DNA from: Costus lasius
Taxonomy: Eukaryota > Streptophyta > Magnoliopsida > Zingiberales > Costaceae
Reading direction: 5' to 3'
NCBI GenBank assembly: GCA_027563935.2
Contig: JANVAS020000239.1
Coordinates: 806,001 to 870,000 of the forward strand
DNA: 64,000 nucleotides
Shown here one piece after another: positions 35,407 to 46,856 of this stretch (within the stretch, counting starts at the first letter, position 1; every line of letters starts with the position of its first letter). Made by a program: the position numbers and the translations under genes. The notes under the pieces are model-generated. The model ran no database searches. It saw only the letters and a program-made list of their open reading frames with translations, and was not told the DNA's origin.

Positions 35407-38400
35407 GCTTCTGGCTCAGGTATATACGTGACGGAAGTCATGGTTTCATCTTCTTCTATATCATGGGTGTTGGACACTGCATGTGGAGTTCACATTTGTT
35501 CAAATGTACAGGAACTCAAGAGAAGAAGGCAGGTGGGACAGCATGAGGTGGACCTACGAGTTGGAAACGGGGCACGGGTTGCTGCTGTTGCTGTAGGAGA
35601 CTATTTCATCTCTTTGCCATCTGGACTTGTATTGGAACTAGACAATTGTTACTTTGTTCCCAGTATTACTAAAAATATTATCTCTATTCCTGCTCTTGTC
35701 AGGAAGGGATTTTCCTTTGAATGCAATATTTCAAAGTGTGTTTTATCTTTATATAATATTGTTTATGCAACTGGTTCAATTAACAATGGGTTATTCATGT
35801 TGGACATGGAATGTTCTATACAAAATATTGATATTAAGAAAGCCAAGTATGCTGATGACAGCACCTTGCTATGGCATAGTCGTTTAGGCCATATTAACAA
35901 GAAATGCATTAAGCGGTTGCATGATCATGGACTGCTGGGATCATTCTCCTATGAGGAGATTGATACATGCAAAGCTTGTTTAATGGGTAAAATGACGAAG
36001 TCACCTTTTTCTAACAAAGGTCAAAGGGCTTCAGGTTTACTTGACCTTATACACAGTGATGTGTGTGGGCCATTTAGTAAACATGCCAGAGGTGGCTATC
36101 AGTACTTCATTACCTTTACTGATGATTTCAGTAGATATGGGTATGTCTATTTAATGAGACATAAAAGTGAATCCTTTGACAAGTTCAAAGAGTTCAAGAA
36201 TGAAGTACAGAATCAGCTAGGCCGTAATATCAAGGCACTTCGTTCTGATCGAGGTGGAGAATACCTAAGTCGAGAATTTACTGACTATCTGAAGGAGTGT
36301 GGGATTTTCTCACAGCTCACTCCACCAGGAACACCCCAATGGAATGGTGTGTCCGAGAGGAGAAATAGAACGTTACTTGATATGGTTCGTTCTATGATGA
36401 GTCAGGCTACTCTACCTTACTCCTTTTGGGGTTTTGCACTGGAGACAGCTGCAAAGGTACTAAACCGAGTGCCATCCAAGGCAGTTTCTAAGACGCCATA
36501 TGAGTTATGGTATGGGAAACAGCCGAGCTTGACATTTATCAGGATCTGGGGCTGCGAGGCTTATGTCAAAAAAGCTCGCCTCTGGGAAACTAGAGAGCAG
36601 ATCTGACAAATGTATCTTTGTCGGTTACCCTAAGGAAACTAAGGGTTATTATTTCTTCGATCCCAATGAGAACAAGGTATTTGTTGCTCGGACGGCCATA
36701 TTTCTTGAGAAGGAGTTTCTTCTGCAAGAGGCCAGTGGGAGAGAAATAAAGCTGGATGAGAATCCAGAGGAAGGACAAAGTAGTCAAGCACAGTTGGATG
36801 AGCCTGAGCCGGTGGATCAGGTTATTGAACAACCTGAGGCTCAGATATCATGGGAACCGCGAAGATCGGGAAGGATCCGTCGACAGCCTGAGCGCTATGA
36901 CGGAGTCTACATCATTGATAATGATGAACCCCTCACTTATGCGGATGCGGTCAGTGGACCGGAGTCAGCGAGATGGCTTGACGCTATGCGCGCCGAGATG
37001 GACTCCATGTCAGATAACCAAGTCTGGGATTTGGTTGATCCGCCTTCGGGAGTTATCCCTATAGGCTGTAAATGGATCTTCAAGAAGAAGATTGACATGG
37101 ATGGTAACGTGGTTACCTATAAAGGCAGGCTAGTTGCGAAAGGTTTCAAACAAATCTACGGGATAGATTATGATGAAACTTTCTCACCTGTAGCCATGTT
37201 TAAGTCTATTCGGATTCTTTTCGCGATAGCTGCATATTATGATTATGAGATTTGGTAAATGGATGTGAAGACGGCTTTCTTTAATGGAAATCTGGATGAG
37301 GATGTGTATATGACACAACCAGAAGGTTTCACTAATCCATCAGATCGTCATAAAATATGCAAGTTAAAGAAGTCCATTTATGGACTTAAACAAGCATCAA
37401 GAAGCTGGAATATTCGTTTTGATGAATCAGTCACTGAATTTGGTTTCATCAAGAACGAGGATGACCCGTGTGTATATAAAAGGTTTAGTGGGAGCGTGAT
37501 TACTTTCCTAGTCCTCTACGTCGATGATATCTTGATCATTGGAAACGACATTCCTGAAATGCATGCCGTAAAGGCTTGGTTAAGGAAATGTTTCCAGATG
37601 AAAGATCTAGGAGAAGCAGCCTATGTGTTAGGTGTGAAGATCTACAGGGATAGATCTAAGAGGCTTCTCGGGCTGTGCCAGAATACTTACATCGATAAGG
37701 TCCTGGAGAGATTTCATTTAGAGAATTCTAAAAGAGGATATCTTCCAGTCAGACATGGTCTGAATCTTTCAAAGAGTCAGTGTCCACAAACACAGACTGA
37801 GAAAGATGAAATGGACAATACGCCTTATGCTTCGGCTATTGGGTCCATAATGTATGCGATGTTGTGTACTCGCCCAGACGTCGCTTACGGGTTAAGCGTG
37901 ACCAGTCGGTTCCAAAGTAATCCAGGTATGGCGCACTGGATTGCAGTCAAGAACATTTTAAAATATCTGCGGAGGACCAAAGATATGTTCTTGATATATG
38001 GTGGTCAGGAAGAACTCAGTATTGAAGGATATACTGACGCTTCATTCCAGTCTGACCAGGATGATTTCCGATCGCAATCAGGCTATGTTTTTAGCTTGAA
38101 TGGAGGAGCAGTGGTGTGGAAAAGTTTCAAACAGTCAACTGTTGCTGATTCCACAACAGAAGCCGAGTATGTTGCAGCCTCGGAAGCATCCAAGGAGGCA
38201 GTGTGGATTCGTAAGTTCGTGAGAGAACTTGGTGTCGTTCCTTCGAGTGCAGATCCTTTGGTTATCTTCTGTGATAACACTGGAGCAATCGCACAGGCAA
38301 AGGAACCACGGTCGCACCAGAAGTCCAAGCACATACAGTGACGGTTTCATTTGATCCGGGAGATCATAGATCGTGGCGAGATCAAAGTTTGCAAGGTTCA

Positions 38401-38500
38401 TACAGATGACAATCTGGCAGACCCGCTTACCAAGCCTCTGGCGCAGCAGAAGCATGAGAAGCACTGTAATAATATGGGTTTGAGATTTCTCAACCATTAG
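35407..38500 (+). pseudogene. gag-pol, element B, second part (frameshift and stops)
   Basis: This continues B's gag-pol after element C: protease with DTAC near 35470, integrase (zinc finger intact as DTCKACLMGK, D-D-E present), reverse transcriptase with YVDD near 37523 and RNase H. Damage: one extra A in an A-run at 36568-36573 shifts the frame in the integrase-RT linker; TAA at 37256-37258 replaces CAA of IWQMDVK; TGA at 38339-38341 replaces AGA in the last part of RNase H. It ends with TAG near 38498 and the polypurine tract 38510-38520. With the TAG at 21061, B cannot make a full polyprotein. Confidence 0.9.
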
Positions 38501-38520
38501 ATTAAGTGCAAGTGGGAGAT

Positions 38521-40192
38521 TGTTGGGGTATGCCCTTAAGGCTAATGTTTGAGGCCTTGGGATTGTATCAGTATCATGTAATAAACTCTTATGTTTATAA
38601 AGGCATGGTTGTTATTCAGTTTGTCACATTGTCTGCTGCAATAGTTGACTTCTGAATAATGTCTCAAAGCTGTTTAGCTGGGCTAACATGCTATAAAGTC
38701 CTTAGTCGAGATATCTTGGTGAACATGAGACAGCCTTGATATGGTTAAGACTAATATGTGTTCTAATCTTATAGGATGCTTCGAGCATGGAATAAGATGT
38801 AGACTCATGGGTACATTGGATGTACTGGACAGACCCTACTAAGATATTCAATTGCTTGTCACAATGTGAATATTCCTTGATTGCGACAAGTGGCACATTT
38901 CCTTTGACTTGAGATCACTTGTGTTTTCTAAATGATGATTGTCATTGTTTTGAGATAGTTCAATATCATTTGAAACATAATGATTATAGACTATCTTGGA
39001 TGGTGAGCTTGAGTCAGGTTAGGGCACTAGTGATACACATAGGATTGCCGTCTCCTTAATTGGAGTGTGATGTTCTAAAGGGGCCCCCTGCATGAGATGA
39101 TTGAGAATAGTGTATGGCCATACCCAGGTGACTATGTTCATCTGATCTAATCATGCTCATCATATTGGAGTTACAAGCTTGACACGCTTGTCCAATAAGA
39201 ACATCCAGTGGCAAAGGAAATATGCATGCCTAGTGAAGTTGATTCACACTTGTGCTGTTTTTGGGTGTAGTCTTGGAAGACTCTTTTCTTTATATCGGGA
39301 GACAGTGATGTGTTGCTAGATACCCCTCACTGATCGTGATGACGTGAGTTATCGTTACCGACATTTAAAGGAAACCCTCAGGGTCGCACAATTTGATGAT
39401 ATGGCTTACTTAAGTCAGATCGTGTGGACTGAATTGTTCAGGTTCAGTTTAAAGGGATTTAATCTTTAATTGTAAGTGAGATCTGGTCTGATCATGTTTG
39501 ATTGATTAGGGCTTAAGATCGGTAAGCTTCGATTGAGAGAATGGATGCTGGATCGGTGAGATCAGGAGCATCAGGAGATCAACGGTCAGATCAAATACCT
39601 TAGGGTTTTAATGTGACCTGGACTTATGGCTTGGTTTATTTGGTTATTGAACCAAATTCAAGTGAACCGGCTCGTGAATGAGCGCATGGTTCAAGGGTGA
39701 AGTGGAGTTTGCGATTGGGGTAAACCCAAGATCGCATGTGGAGAAGTTATATGCTATTTTTGGATAGCACTTCTCAACGTGACCACGTTTCACGTTTTCC
39801 CTCTTCACGCCTTCACGCTTTGTTGCCAATTCGGCTTTGGCTCTTGGGGCATTCTTGCGTGGAGGAGAGGAATAGACGATAAGGAAAAATCGCCAAGCCA
39901 AGAAGTTCTTTTTACCTTTCACTCGACAAAGACATCTTTGGACCTTGCTAGCACAAGGATCGCAAGGAGGAGTAGGCGACATCAATTGTGTGCGTCACCT
40001 CTGGAGAAGATCCAGTTTGATCTTTGCTTCCAAGGCGCCATCTAGAAATGGCTATGGTATGATCCTTCTCTATATGCAATCGGGTTCTTTTGTTAATCAT
40101 ATAGCATGCAAGATCTAGAAACCCCCTTTCCGCTGCTTGCATCTTCATATGCGCCAATGCTTTAGGGTTTCGCCCCCTTGTGGGGACTTTCA
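38521..40192 (+). repeat. 3' LTR of element B
   Basis: This 1672-bp LTR starts TGTTGGGGTATGCCC and ends GGGGACTTTCA. It contains GTATGGCCATAC (about 39112-39123), the hairpin 39338-39353, AGGGTCGCACA (39380-39390) and the ATG mini-exon/donor near 40048. Confidence 0.93.
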
Positions 40193-41637
40193 GCTACAAA
40201 GCTTGCTCTCGCATGTGACCTGAATAAGTGTTGGATAATGAAAAATGTCGATTAGTTGCCTTGCAACCTTGGGTGCTTGTGTCGCCCTCCCCTTTCCCCT
40301 TCTCATCTGAGGTGCTTGTGTCACCTATCTTCCCTTCTTCCCCAAGGGTCAAGGTTCCCTTCGCTAACCGTTTCTTCAAAGACATCTCCATCAACTTGGC
40401 GCTTGGATCATCTTCTTTAACCAACAAGGGGCGCACCTCCATCTTCTTCAACCTCTTGTGGCGCATCTCCATCAACATCTCAACAAGTGGCGCATCTTCT
40501 CTTCAAAGGATCTTTTCACCATCTTGGCGCATCTACATCCTCTTCTCCAACCCTTGGCACATCTAGTCCATCTCCTTCATCAACACTTAGCACAAAGATC
40601 TTCAACCACTCTCCAAGGAACTATATCTCCAAGAGAACATCCATGAATCAACTCCTTCAAGACACTCAATCGGCCAAGCCTCTCTAACTTACTCTTGTTA
40701 TTATTTGTTTGGTTCGTCTTTGTTTAACTTGTTGAATCTTGTAGGTGACGCAAAAGATAGGATCCCTTCATCTCAAGGATCAAGCAACCTTAAGTGGCGC
40801 ATCTTCAACATTAAGGATCTCCTCCACTATAACTTGGAGAAACATCAAACCGAGAACATTTCAACTTGCCTCTAGTTTATGTTTACTTGTATAATCTTTC
40901 ACTAATAGACTCTACTTTGTTTCTTGAAGCTCTCGGCATCAAAAGGGACTCCATAACATGAGACATCTCCAAGGAATCATTCATGGCGGAAACTTACAAG
41001 GCCTTCTCAATCCAAGACTTGAGCAACACATCATCTTTAATTAGATTAGTTAAGTAGTTTGTTTGATCTTGTTAGCCAGAGGAATTTGGAGGCTTAACCT
41101 CCCCTCTTGAAATTTCATTGTAAGTGCCATTTAATAACATTATACCCAAGCATGTTTGGGTTTGTTGTGTTGGTGTGTTTGTAATGAAGCAATTCCTTCC
41201 ATCAGAGTAGGACCGTTGAAGATCGGGAAGGACGATCCTTCTATTCTCAAGGATCGCACGGTGAGCGCTTCTTTACAATATTGTCTTAATGTTCTAGAAA
41301 TGCATGTTTAGTCATAGGTTTGGTTAGTCTTTAGAATCACATGCTTAATGTTAGCCTAATGTTAGTTGCATGTTTAGCCATAGAGTAGTTAACCCCATAT
41401 TTAGTTATAGTTTTGTTTATAAGAGCATGCTAGTTGCAATTTATTTTGTAGTTTATAATTGCATAGGTCTAATATTATCTAGCATATAATTTAGTAGCAT
41501 ATTAATCTTCAGTTTTTATCTAAAATACCAAAAACATATTTTTTGAAAGCCCCGTTAGATAACCTTGCATGCTAGCTTGTTTTCCTTAGATTCATGTTTT
41601 CATGCTAGCCCAATTTGCATGCTTCCCCCCTACATCA
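40193..41637 (+). repeat. Gypsy LTR M (5'-truncated), related to F's LTR
   Basis: This stretch has no gene; its small frames at 40194-40687 are unsupported. It ends CCCCCCTACATCA, like F's LTR end (CATCCTACATCA). About 41080-41270 shares with F the order GAGGCTTAACCTC, CATCAGAGTAGGACCG, CCTTC-ATTCTCAAGG, CGCAC and then a GTRAGY donor (GTGAGC at 41261). It is therefore a plus-strand LTR of a relative of F. It lies directly against D's pol (41638), into which it was presumably inserted; its left part was lost where B begins or ends. Confidence 0.65.
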
Positions 41638-42230
41638 GGTTCCAAAGTAATCCAGGTAAGGCACACTGGATTGCAGTCAAGAACATTTTGAAATATCTGC
41701 GGAAGACCATAGATATGTTCTTGGTGTATGGTGGTCAGGAAGAACTCAGTATTGAAGGATATACTGACGCTTCGTTCCAATCTGACCAGGATGATTTCCG
41801 ATCGCAATCAGGCTATGTTTTTAGCTTGAATGGAGGAGCAGTGGTGTGGAAAAGTTTCAAATAGTCAATTGTTGCTGATTCCACAACAGAAGCCGAGTAT
41901 GTTGCAGCCTCAGAAGCATCAAAGGAGGCAGTGTGGATTCGTAAGTTCGTTCAGGAACTTGGTGTTGTTCCTTCGAGTGCAGATCCTTTGGTTATGTTCT
42001 GTGATAACACTGGAGCTATAGCACAAGCAAAGGAACCACGGTCGCACCAGAAGTCCAAGCACATACAGAGAAGGTTTCACTTGATCCGGGAGATCATTGA
42101 TCGTGGCGAGATCAAAATCTGCAAGGTTCATACAGATGACAATCTAGCTGACCCGCTTACTAAGCCTCTGGCGCAGCAGAAGCATGAGAAGCACTGTAAT
42201 AATATGGGTTTGAGATTACTCAACCATTAG
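41638..42230 (+). pseudogene. pol 3' end (RNase H), element D
   Basis: The remaining end of D's copia pol runs from FQSNPGKAHWIAVKN through RNase H (YTDASFQSD, TTEAEYVAAS, FCDNTGA) to ...LRLLNH at 42230. TAG near 41862 replaces CAG (VWKSFK-stop). Upstream sequence is replaced by gypsy LTR M. The polypurine tract AAGTGGGAGAT is at 42240-42250. Confidence 0.9.
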
Positions 42231-42250
42231 ATTAAGTGCAAGTGGGAGAT

Positions 42251-43918
42251 TGTTGGGGTTTGCCCTTAAGGCTAATGTTTGAAGCCTTGGGATTATTTCA
42301 GTATCATGTATAAACTCTATGTTTATAAAGGCAATGGTTGTTATTCAGGTTGTTACATCATCTGCTGCAATATGTATACTTCTGAATAATGTCTCAATGC
42401 TGTTCAGCTTGGCTGACATGCAGTTTTGTCCTTAGTCGAGATATCTTGGTGAACATGAGACAGCCTTGATATGATTGAGACTAATATGTGTTCTAATCTT
42501 ATAGGATGCTTCGAGCATGGAATAAGATGTAGACTCATGGGTACATTGGATGTACTGGACAGACCCTACTTAGGATATTCAATTGCTTGTCACAATCTGA
42601 ATAATCCTTATATGCAAACAAGTGTCATATTTCCTCTGACTTGAGATCACTTGTGTTTCTAAATGATGATTGGCATTGTTTTGAGATAGTTCAATATCAT
42701 TTGAAATATAATGGTTATAGACTACCTTGGATGGTGAGCATGAGTCATGTTAGGGCGCTAGTGATAGATATAGGATTGCCGTCTCCTTGTTTGGAGTGTG
42801 ATGTTCTATAGGGGCCCCCTGGATGAGATGATTGAGAAAGTGTATGGCCATACCCAGATGACTATGATCATCTGATCTAATCATTCTCATCATATTGGAA
42901 TTACAGGCTTAACACGCTTGTCCAATAAGAACGTCCAGTGGCAAAGGAAACACATATGTCAAGTGACTTGTGTTCACACTTGTGCTATGGTTTGGGTGTA
43001 GTCTTGGAAGACTCTTTCCTTTATATCGGGAGACAGTGATGTGTTGCTAGATACCCCTCACTGATCGTGATAACGTAAGTTATCGTTACCGACATTTAAA
43101 GGAAACCCTTAGGGTCGCACAATTTGATGATATGGCTTACTTAAGTCAGATCGTGTGGACTGAATTGTTTTGGTTCAGTTTAAAGGGATTTAAACTCTGA
43201 TTGTAAGTGAGATCTGGTCTGATCATGTTTGATTGATTAGGGCTTGAGATCGGTAAGCTTTGATCGAGAGATTTGATGCTAGATCGGTGAGATCAGGAGC
43301 ATCTAGAGATGAACAGTTGGATCTTGAACCTTTAGGGTTTATTGTGATCTGGACCAGATGCTTGGCTTAATTGGTCTTTGAACCAAACCGAAATTGAACC
43401 AGCTCATCATGTGAGCGCATGGTTCAAAGGGGGAGCAATATGCGTTGGGGTAAACCCATGGTCGCATGAGCGTTGGTGGTTTGCTATTTTTAGAAGCCAT
43501 GAGGCCACGGCTCACGTTCACGCCATGAGAAGTTCTATTCTCGCCCCTCGCCCCTCTCTCTAGAGGTTAACTCGTTGTGTGTCGCCTTGACGCTTTGGAG
43601 AGGATTCGGCCAAGAAGAAAAACATCTCCTTCCCTTCCATTCGATCAGGAGACCTTGGAACCTTGCTAGCACAAGGAGCACTAAGGGAGTAGGCGCATTG
43701 ATCACCTTGTGTGCGCACCATTTGGAGGAGAAGCGTTTGACTCTCTACTTCCTAGACGCCATCCAAGAAATGGCATCGGTAAGGATCGATTCTCATGTAT
43801 ACATTAAGTTATTAAAGTTGATCATACTGCATGCATCGATCTAGAAACCTTTTCCGCTGTGTTAAAACCTCTGCATGCGCCTATTAGGGTTTCGCCCCCT
43901 TGTTTAGGGGTCCTTTCA
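42251..43918 (+). repeat. 3' LTR of element D
   Basis: This 1668-bp LTR starts TGTTGGGGTTTGCCC and ends GGGGTCCTTTCA|gatag. It contains hairpin GATAACGTAAGTTATC (43069-43084) and ATG GCA TCG|GTAAGG at 43770-43783, a consensus donor. Confidence 0.93.
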
Positions 43919-44400
43919 GATAGCTCCCTCAGTAGCAACATCCACCATGAGCTTTGTGTTATAGTCCAATCCATCGTAGAAGATGTGGATTAGGACCCAC
44001 TTCTCAATCCCATGATGAGGACACATGCGCTAGAGTTCCTTGAATTGATCCCAAGCATCATAAAGTGACTCTCCTTCTTTTTGTCCAAAGCAAGTTATCA
44101 TATTTCTCAGTTGAACTGTCTTGCTGGGTGGAAAGTATTTGATCGGAAAAGCACGTGAAAGCTCATCCCATGTAGTAATTGATCCAGCATGAAGATAGTA
44201 TAACCAAGCCCGTGCACGATCCCTGGGAGAAAATGGAAACAATCTTAATCTAATTGCATCGAAAGATACACCATTTACCTTAACAGTGTCACAATATTCT
44301 AAAAGGACAGCAATATGAAGGTTAGGATCCTGTGTTGGGGAACCCCCAAACTGGTTCTACTGAACCATGGTCATCAGTGCTGTTTTAAGCTCGAAGTTGT
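43919..44400 (-). pseudogene. Athila-like gypsy gag, N-terminal part (element J)
   Basis: The minus strand encodes the retrotransposon gag core: SPRDRARAWLYYLHAGSITTWDELSRAFPIKYFPPSKT, then GQKEGESLYDAWDQFKEL, a TAG at about 44029 where Leu is expected, and CPHHGIEKWVLIHIFYDGLDYN followed by KLMVDVA up to the D insertion at 43919-43923 (gatag). The continuation is at 8231 leftward. This gag shape, with the Asp-type primer-binding site at 44746, identifies an Athila/Tat-clade element. Region 44400-44745 is its leader, with no gene seen. Confidence 0.8.
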
Positions 44401-44745
44401 TCACCTCCACATTGGGTCTAACGGTGCTAGAATTAAAACCCTGTATGTTAGGTACGTTAAAATCCCTTGGTGACTAATTGTTCACCATCACACCCTCTTC
44501 TGCAACTTTCTTAGTCTGAAACTATAGTTTTCTTCAAAGGCGGAAGGTGCGTTCAATCTCTGGATCTTAAGGAAATAGAGTACTTGTCTTTAATGCTTTG
44601 GGCATACAACATGTTAATCAATAAAAATAAAACTGAAACAACTAAAAATAGCAATAGGAGAAAAACTAAGTAAATGCTAAAATCAAAGGAAAAATAAATG
44701 CCTAGTCTATAAACTTATCAATCAAATTGATATTGGTTGGCCTGC

Positions 44746-44763
44746 TCCCCGGCAACGACGCCA
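44746..44763 (-). other. Primer-binding site of element J (Asp-tRNA type)
   Basis: The minus strand reads TGGCGTCGTTGCCGGGGA, one base from the TGGCGCCGTTGCCGGGGA site typical of Athila elements (tRNA-Asp). It lies six bases from the LTR end at 44770. Confidence 0.85.
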
Positions 44764-44769
44764 GAAACT

Positions 44770-45200
44770 TGATACGTCTGCAAGTGCATGGATTTATCAA
44801 AGTAATAAAAAGATTATCGTTCTCAACGAGGATCTGGCGGTCAAGTACTAATTACATGACTCCTTTATATCTAAGCGATTCAACTGGTGTTTTTGTGTGA
44901 ACTTCTAAGTACGAAAAGTAGCAGAGATAACGTCACAGACAAAAATCAGTTTTTAATAGGTCAGGACTCGGGGTTTCACCACATTGACAGTTATGAATTT
45001 GATAAAAATCAATCTTTGAACAGAATATTATAGTTATAAAAGTGATTTTTCCTAAGGTACAAATTACCTCCTCCCAAAGTATAATTCGGTACCTAGCTAC
45101 GCTAACTCCCTACTCTCAAGACAATTAACGTAACTAGGTCCATTAAGTTATGTGAAAAATCAAGGAATCCTTCAAAGGAATCCAAACTACTCCCGTGATT
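44770..45200 (-). repeat. 5' LTR of element J, 3' portion
   Basis: The LTR ends ...GACGTATCA on the minus strand next to the primer-binding site. It is interrupted at 45200 by F (TSD tgatt) and continues at 53078-54114. Confidence 0.8.
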
Positions 45201-46856
45201 TGATGTAGGATGGGGAACTAAAGCATTCAAATAACGTCTTTGAAAACCGGTTTTGATAAATAGCTAAGTTGTAAGGGAAAAACCGATGTTACGCTAACGA
45301 GGTTTGAGAAACATATTTTTTGTATTATATATATAAGAGAAAACCGACTTTAAACTAAGAACTGTAAATAAGAATTACACTAGAAAGCAGTAAATGCAGG
45401 AAGTAAACTTACAGTGCGGCCCTTGAGAATCGAAGGGCTGTGCTTCCAGTTCTTCACCGGTCCTACTCTGATGGAAGATGTAGGGTGGAGCTTACAAACA
45501 TTCACAGACAGATCTGTACAAGTCATGGATTTTAATACAAAAGAAAGACCAAGGGGTGAGGTTAAGCCTCACAAATTCCCTTGCTAATCCTAGGTTACTA
45601 AAGAGAAGGGGAAGAAGAGAGAAGAAAGGGGTGCGCCCTTTCTAGTTCCACTCCTTGCGCAAGCTTCAAGATAAAACTCAAAATTAGTGTAGGAAGATGT
45701 TCTTGAAACAAAGAGAGAAGACTAGGGAGAGAGACTTAGCCGAATAGCATGAAGACTCCATGATGCCGAGAGGGAGATTGTCTTCTTCTTGCTCCAAACC
45801 GAGGATGAAGAGGTGCTCTCCTTGAGGTTGCGCACTTAAGAAGGGGAGGAGTCCTTCTTGGAGTCTTGGTGGGAAGGTTGGAAGAAGATGATGGCTCGGC
45901 TATAGGGAGAATTCTAATACTAACACAAGTAATTAACCAAGGAAACTAATAGACAATATTATTTCATCCAAAGTTAGAGAATACATGCGAGAGGGGTACA
46001 TTTATAGGCAAGTGGGAGAGCTAGGGTAGGATGGTCAATTGCCCCCTTGCGCTCCTTACAAAAATAGAGTGAAATTCAAAATTTGAAAGACAAGAGCTGG
46101 CGCAAATTGGTCTTGAAAGCTTTCCTTCTTTGATAGTCTTCCTTTGGCAAGGTTTTGATGGCATTGGGCTGGCATTGTGGTGGCTTTCCTTGCTTCTTGT
46201 GTTGGCGAGAGGCTCTCATTTTTGCTGAATGTTGGCACATAAGTGAAGGATTCAAAAGTTGAATCCTTTCCATAAGTACTTTGGGCGGCAAAACAATATG
46301 GTAAGTCTCATTAAAGGCTCCCTTTGATTGTGGATCTAGATTGGATTGATTTTGAATTCTTTCTTTGCTTGGCTGATGAGTTGGCGCATATCCAAGGTTG
46401 GATGGTTGATGTGGCCGATTGATTCATTGAAGAGGCGCCTAATCAAATGAGGAAACTGAAATGGCAAGTGAGTTCATCTTGGACCTTGAGTTGAACTTGG
46501 AGTTGGAGAGGTTGAAGTCTTCTTTCCTTTCTTGAACTGAACTTCTTGAGTGGAGCTTGAGCTGACCTTGGAGTGGAGCTTGAGCTGACCTTTAGCTTGA
46601 ATGACCTGCCAAAAATATAACCAATGCAAGGATGCACTATCCTACCATGATGCAAAGTTCATAAGAGCTACATGCATTACAATGCACAACCTACTACAAT
46701 TGGACTTGCCATAAATGACTACATGATGCTTGGCTTTATTAAAAGTAAATTACCCTAAATGCAATGCAAGAAAAGGGACTGTAAGGGAACCCATATCGAA
46801 GGGGTTTCCTGCGAGCCCGGACAGATCTCCTCAGAGCAGGGCTACTGCCTCCATCA
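45201..46856 (-). repeat. 3' LTR of gypsy F
   Basis: This 1656-bp LTR starts TGATGGAGGCAGTAGCCC and ends CATCCTACATCA on the minus strand. TATAAA is at 46006-46001. The last codons of pol occupy its first 118 bp. Frames at 46056-46291 are duplicated in the other LTR and unsupported. Confidence 0.93.

Larger units (their letters stand above)
17731..40192 (+). mobile_element. Copia element B, interrupted by element C
   Basis: The plus-strand copia B has a 5' LTR lacking its first ~525 bp (17731-18877), a primer-binding site, leader, gag (20709-21500), the insertion of C (21501-35401, TSD gcttc), the rest of gag-pol (35407-38500), a polypurine tract (38510-38520) and a complete 3' LTR (38521-40192). 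LTR divergence over the shared 1147 bp is roughly 1% by eye. The left end is lost, so no TSD is available. Confidence 0.9.
8232..43918 (+). mobile_element. Copia element D (outer shell, mostly replaced)
   Basis: D starts TGTTGGGG at 8232 and ends ...CCTTTCA at 43918, flanked by gatag on both sides inside J's gag. What remains is 112 bp of 5' LTR (8232-8343; one difference from 42251-42362), the 3' end of pol (41638-42230) and a complete 3' LTR (42251-43918). The rest of its 5' LTR, leader, gag and most of pol are absent. Their place is taken by A, a gypsy scrap, B with its nested elements, and gypsy LTR M. Confidence 0.85.

Noticed and set aside
38590..38610. TTTATAAAGG near the start of the A-G family LTRs as TATA box
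   Set aside because: It is conserved in all copies, but lies about 70-80 bp from the LTR start, which would leave almost no U3. LTRs I, N and F have TATA boxes much deeper in, so it is not called.
40194..40687. Several frames of 62-112 codons
   Set aside because: Low-complexity CTTCATC-rich LTR sequence of gypsy M; frames on both strands and no domain.
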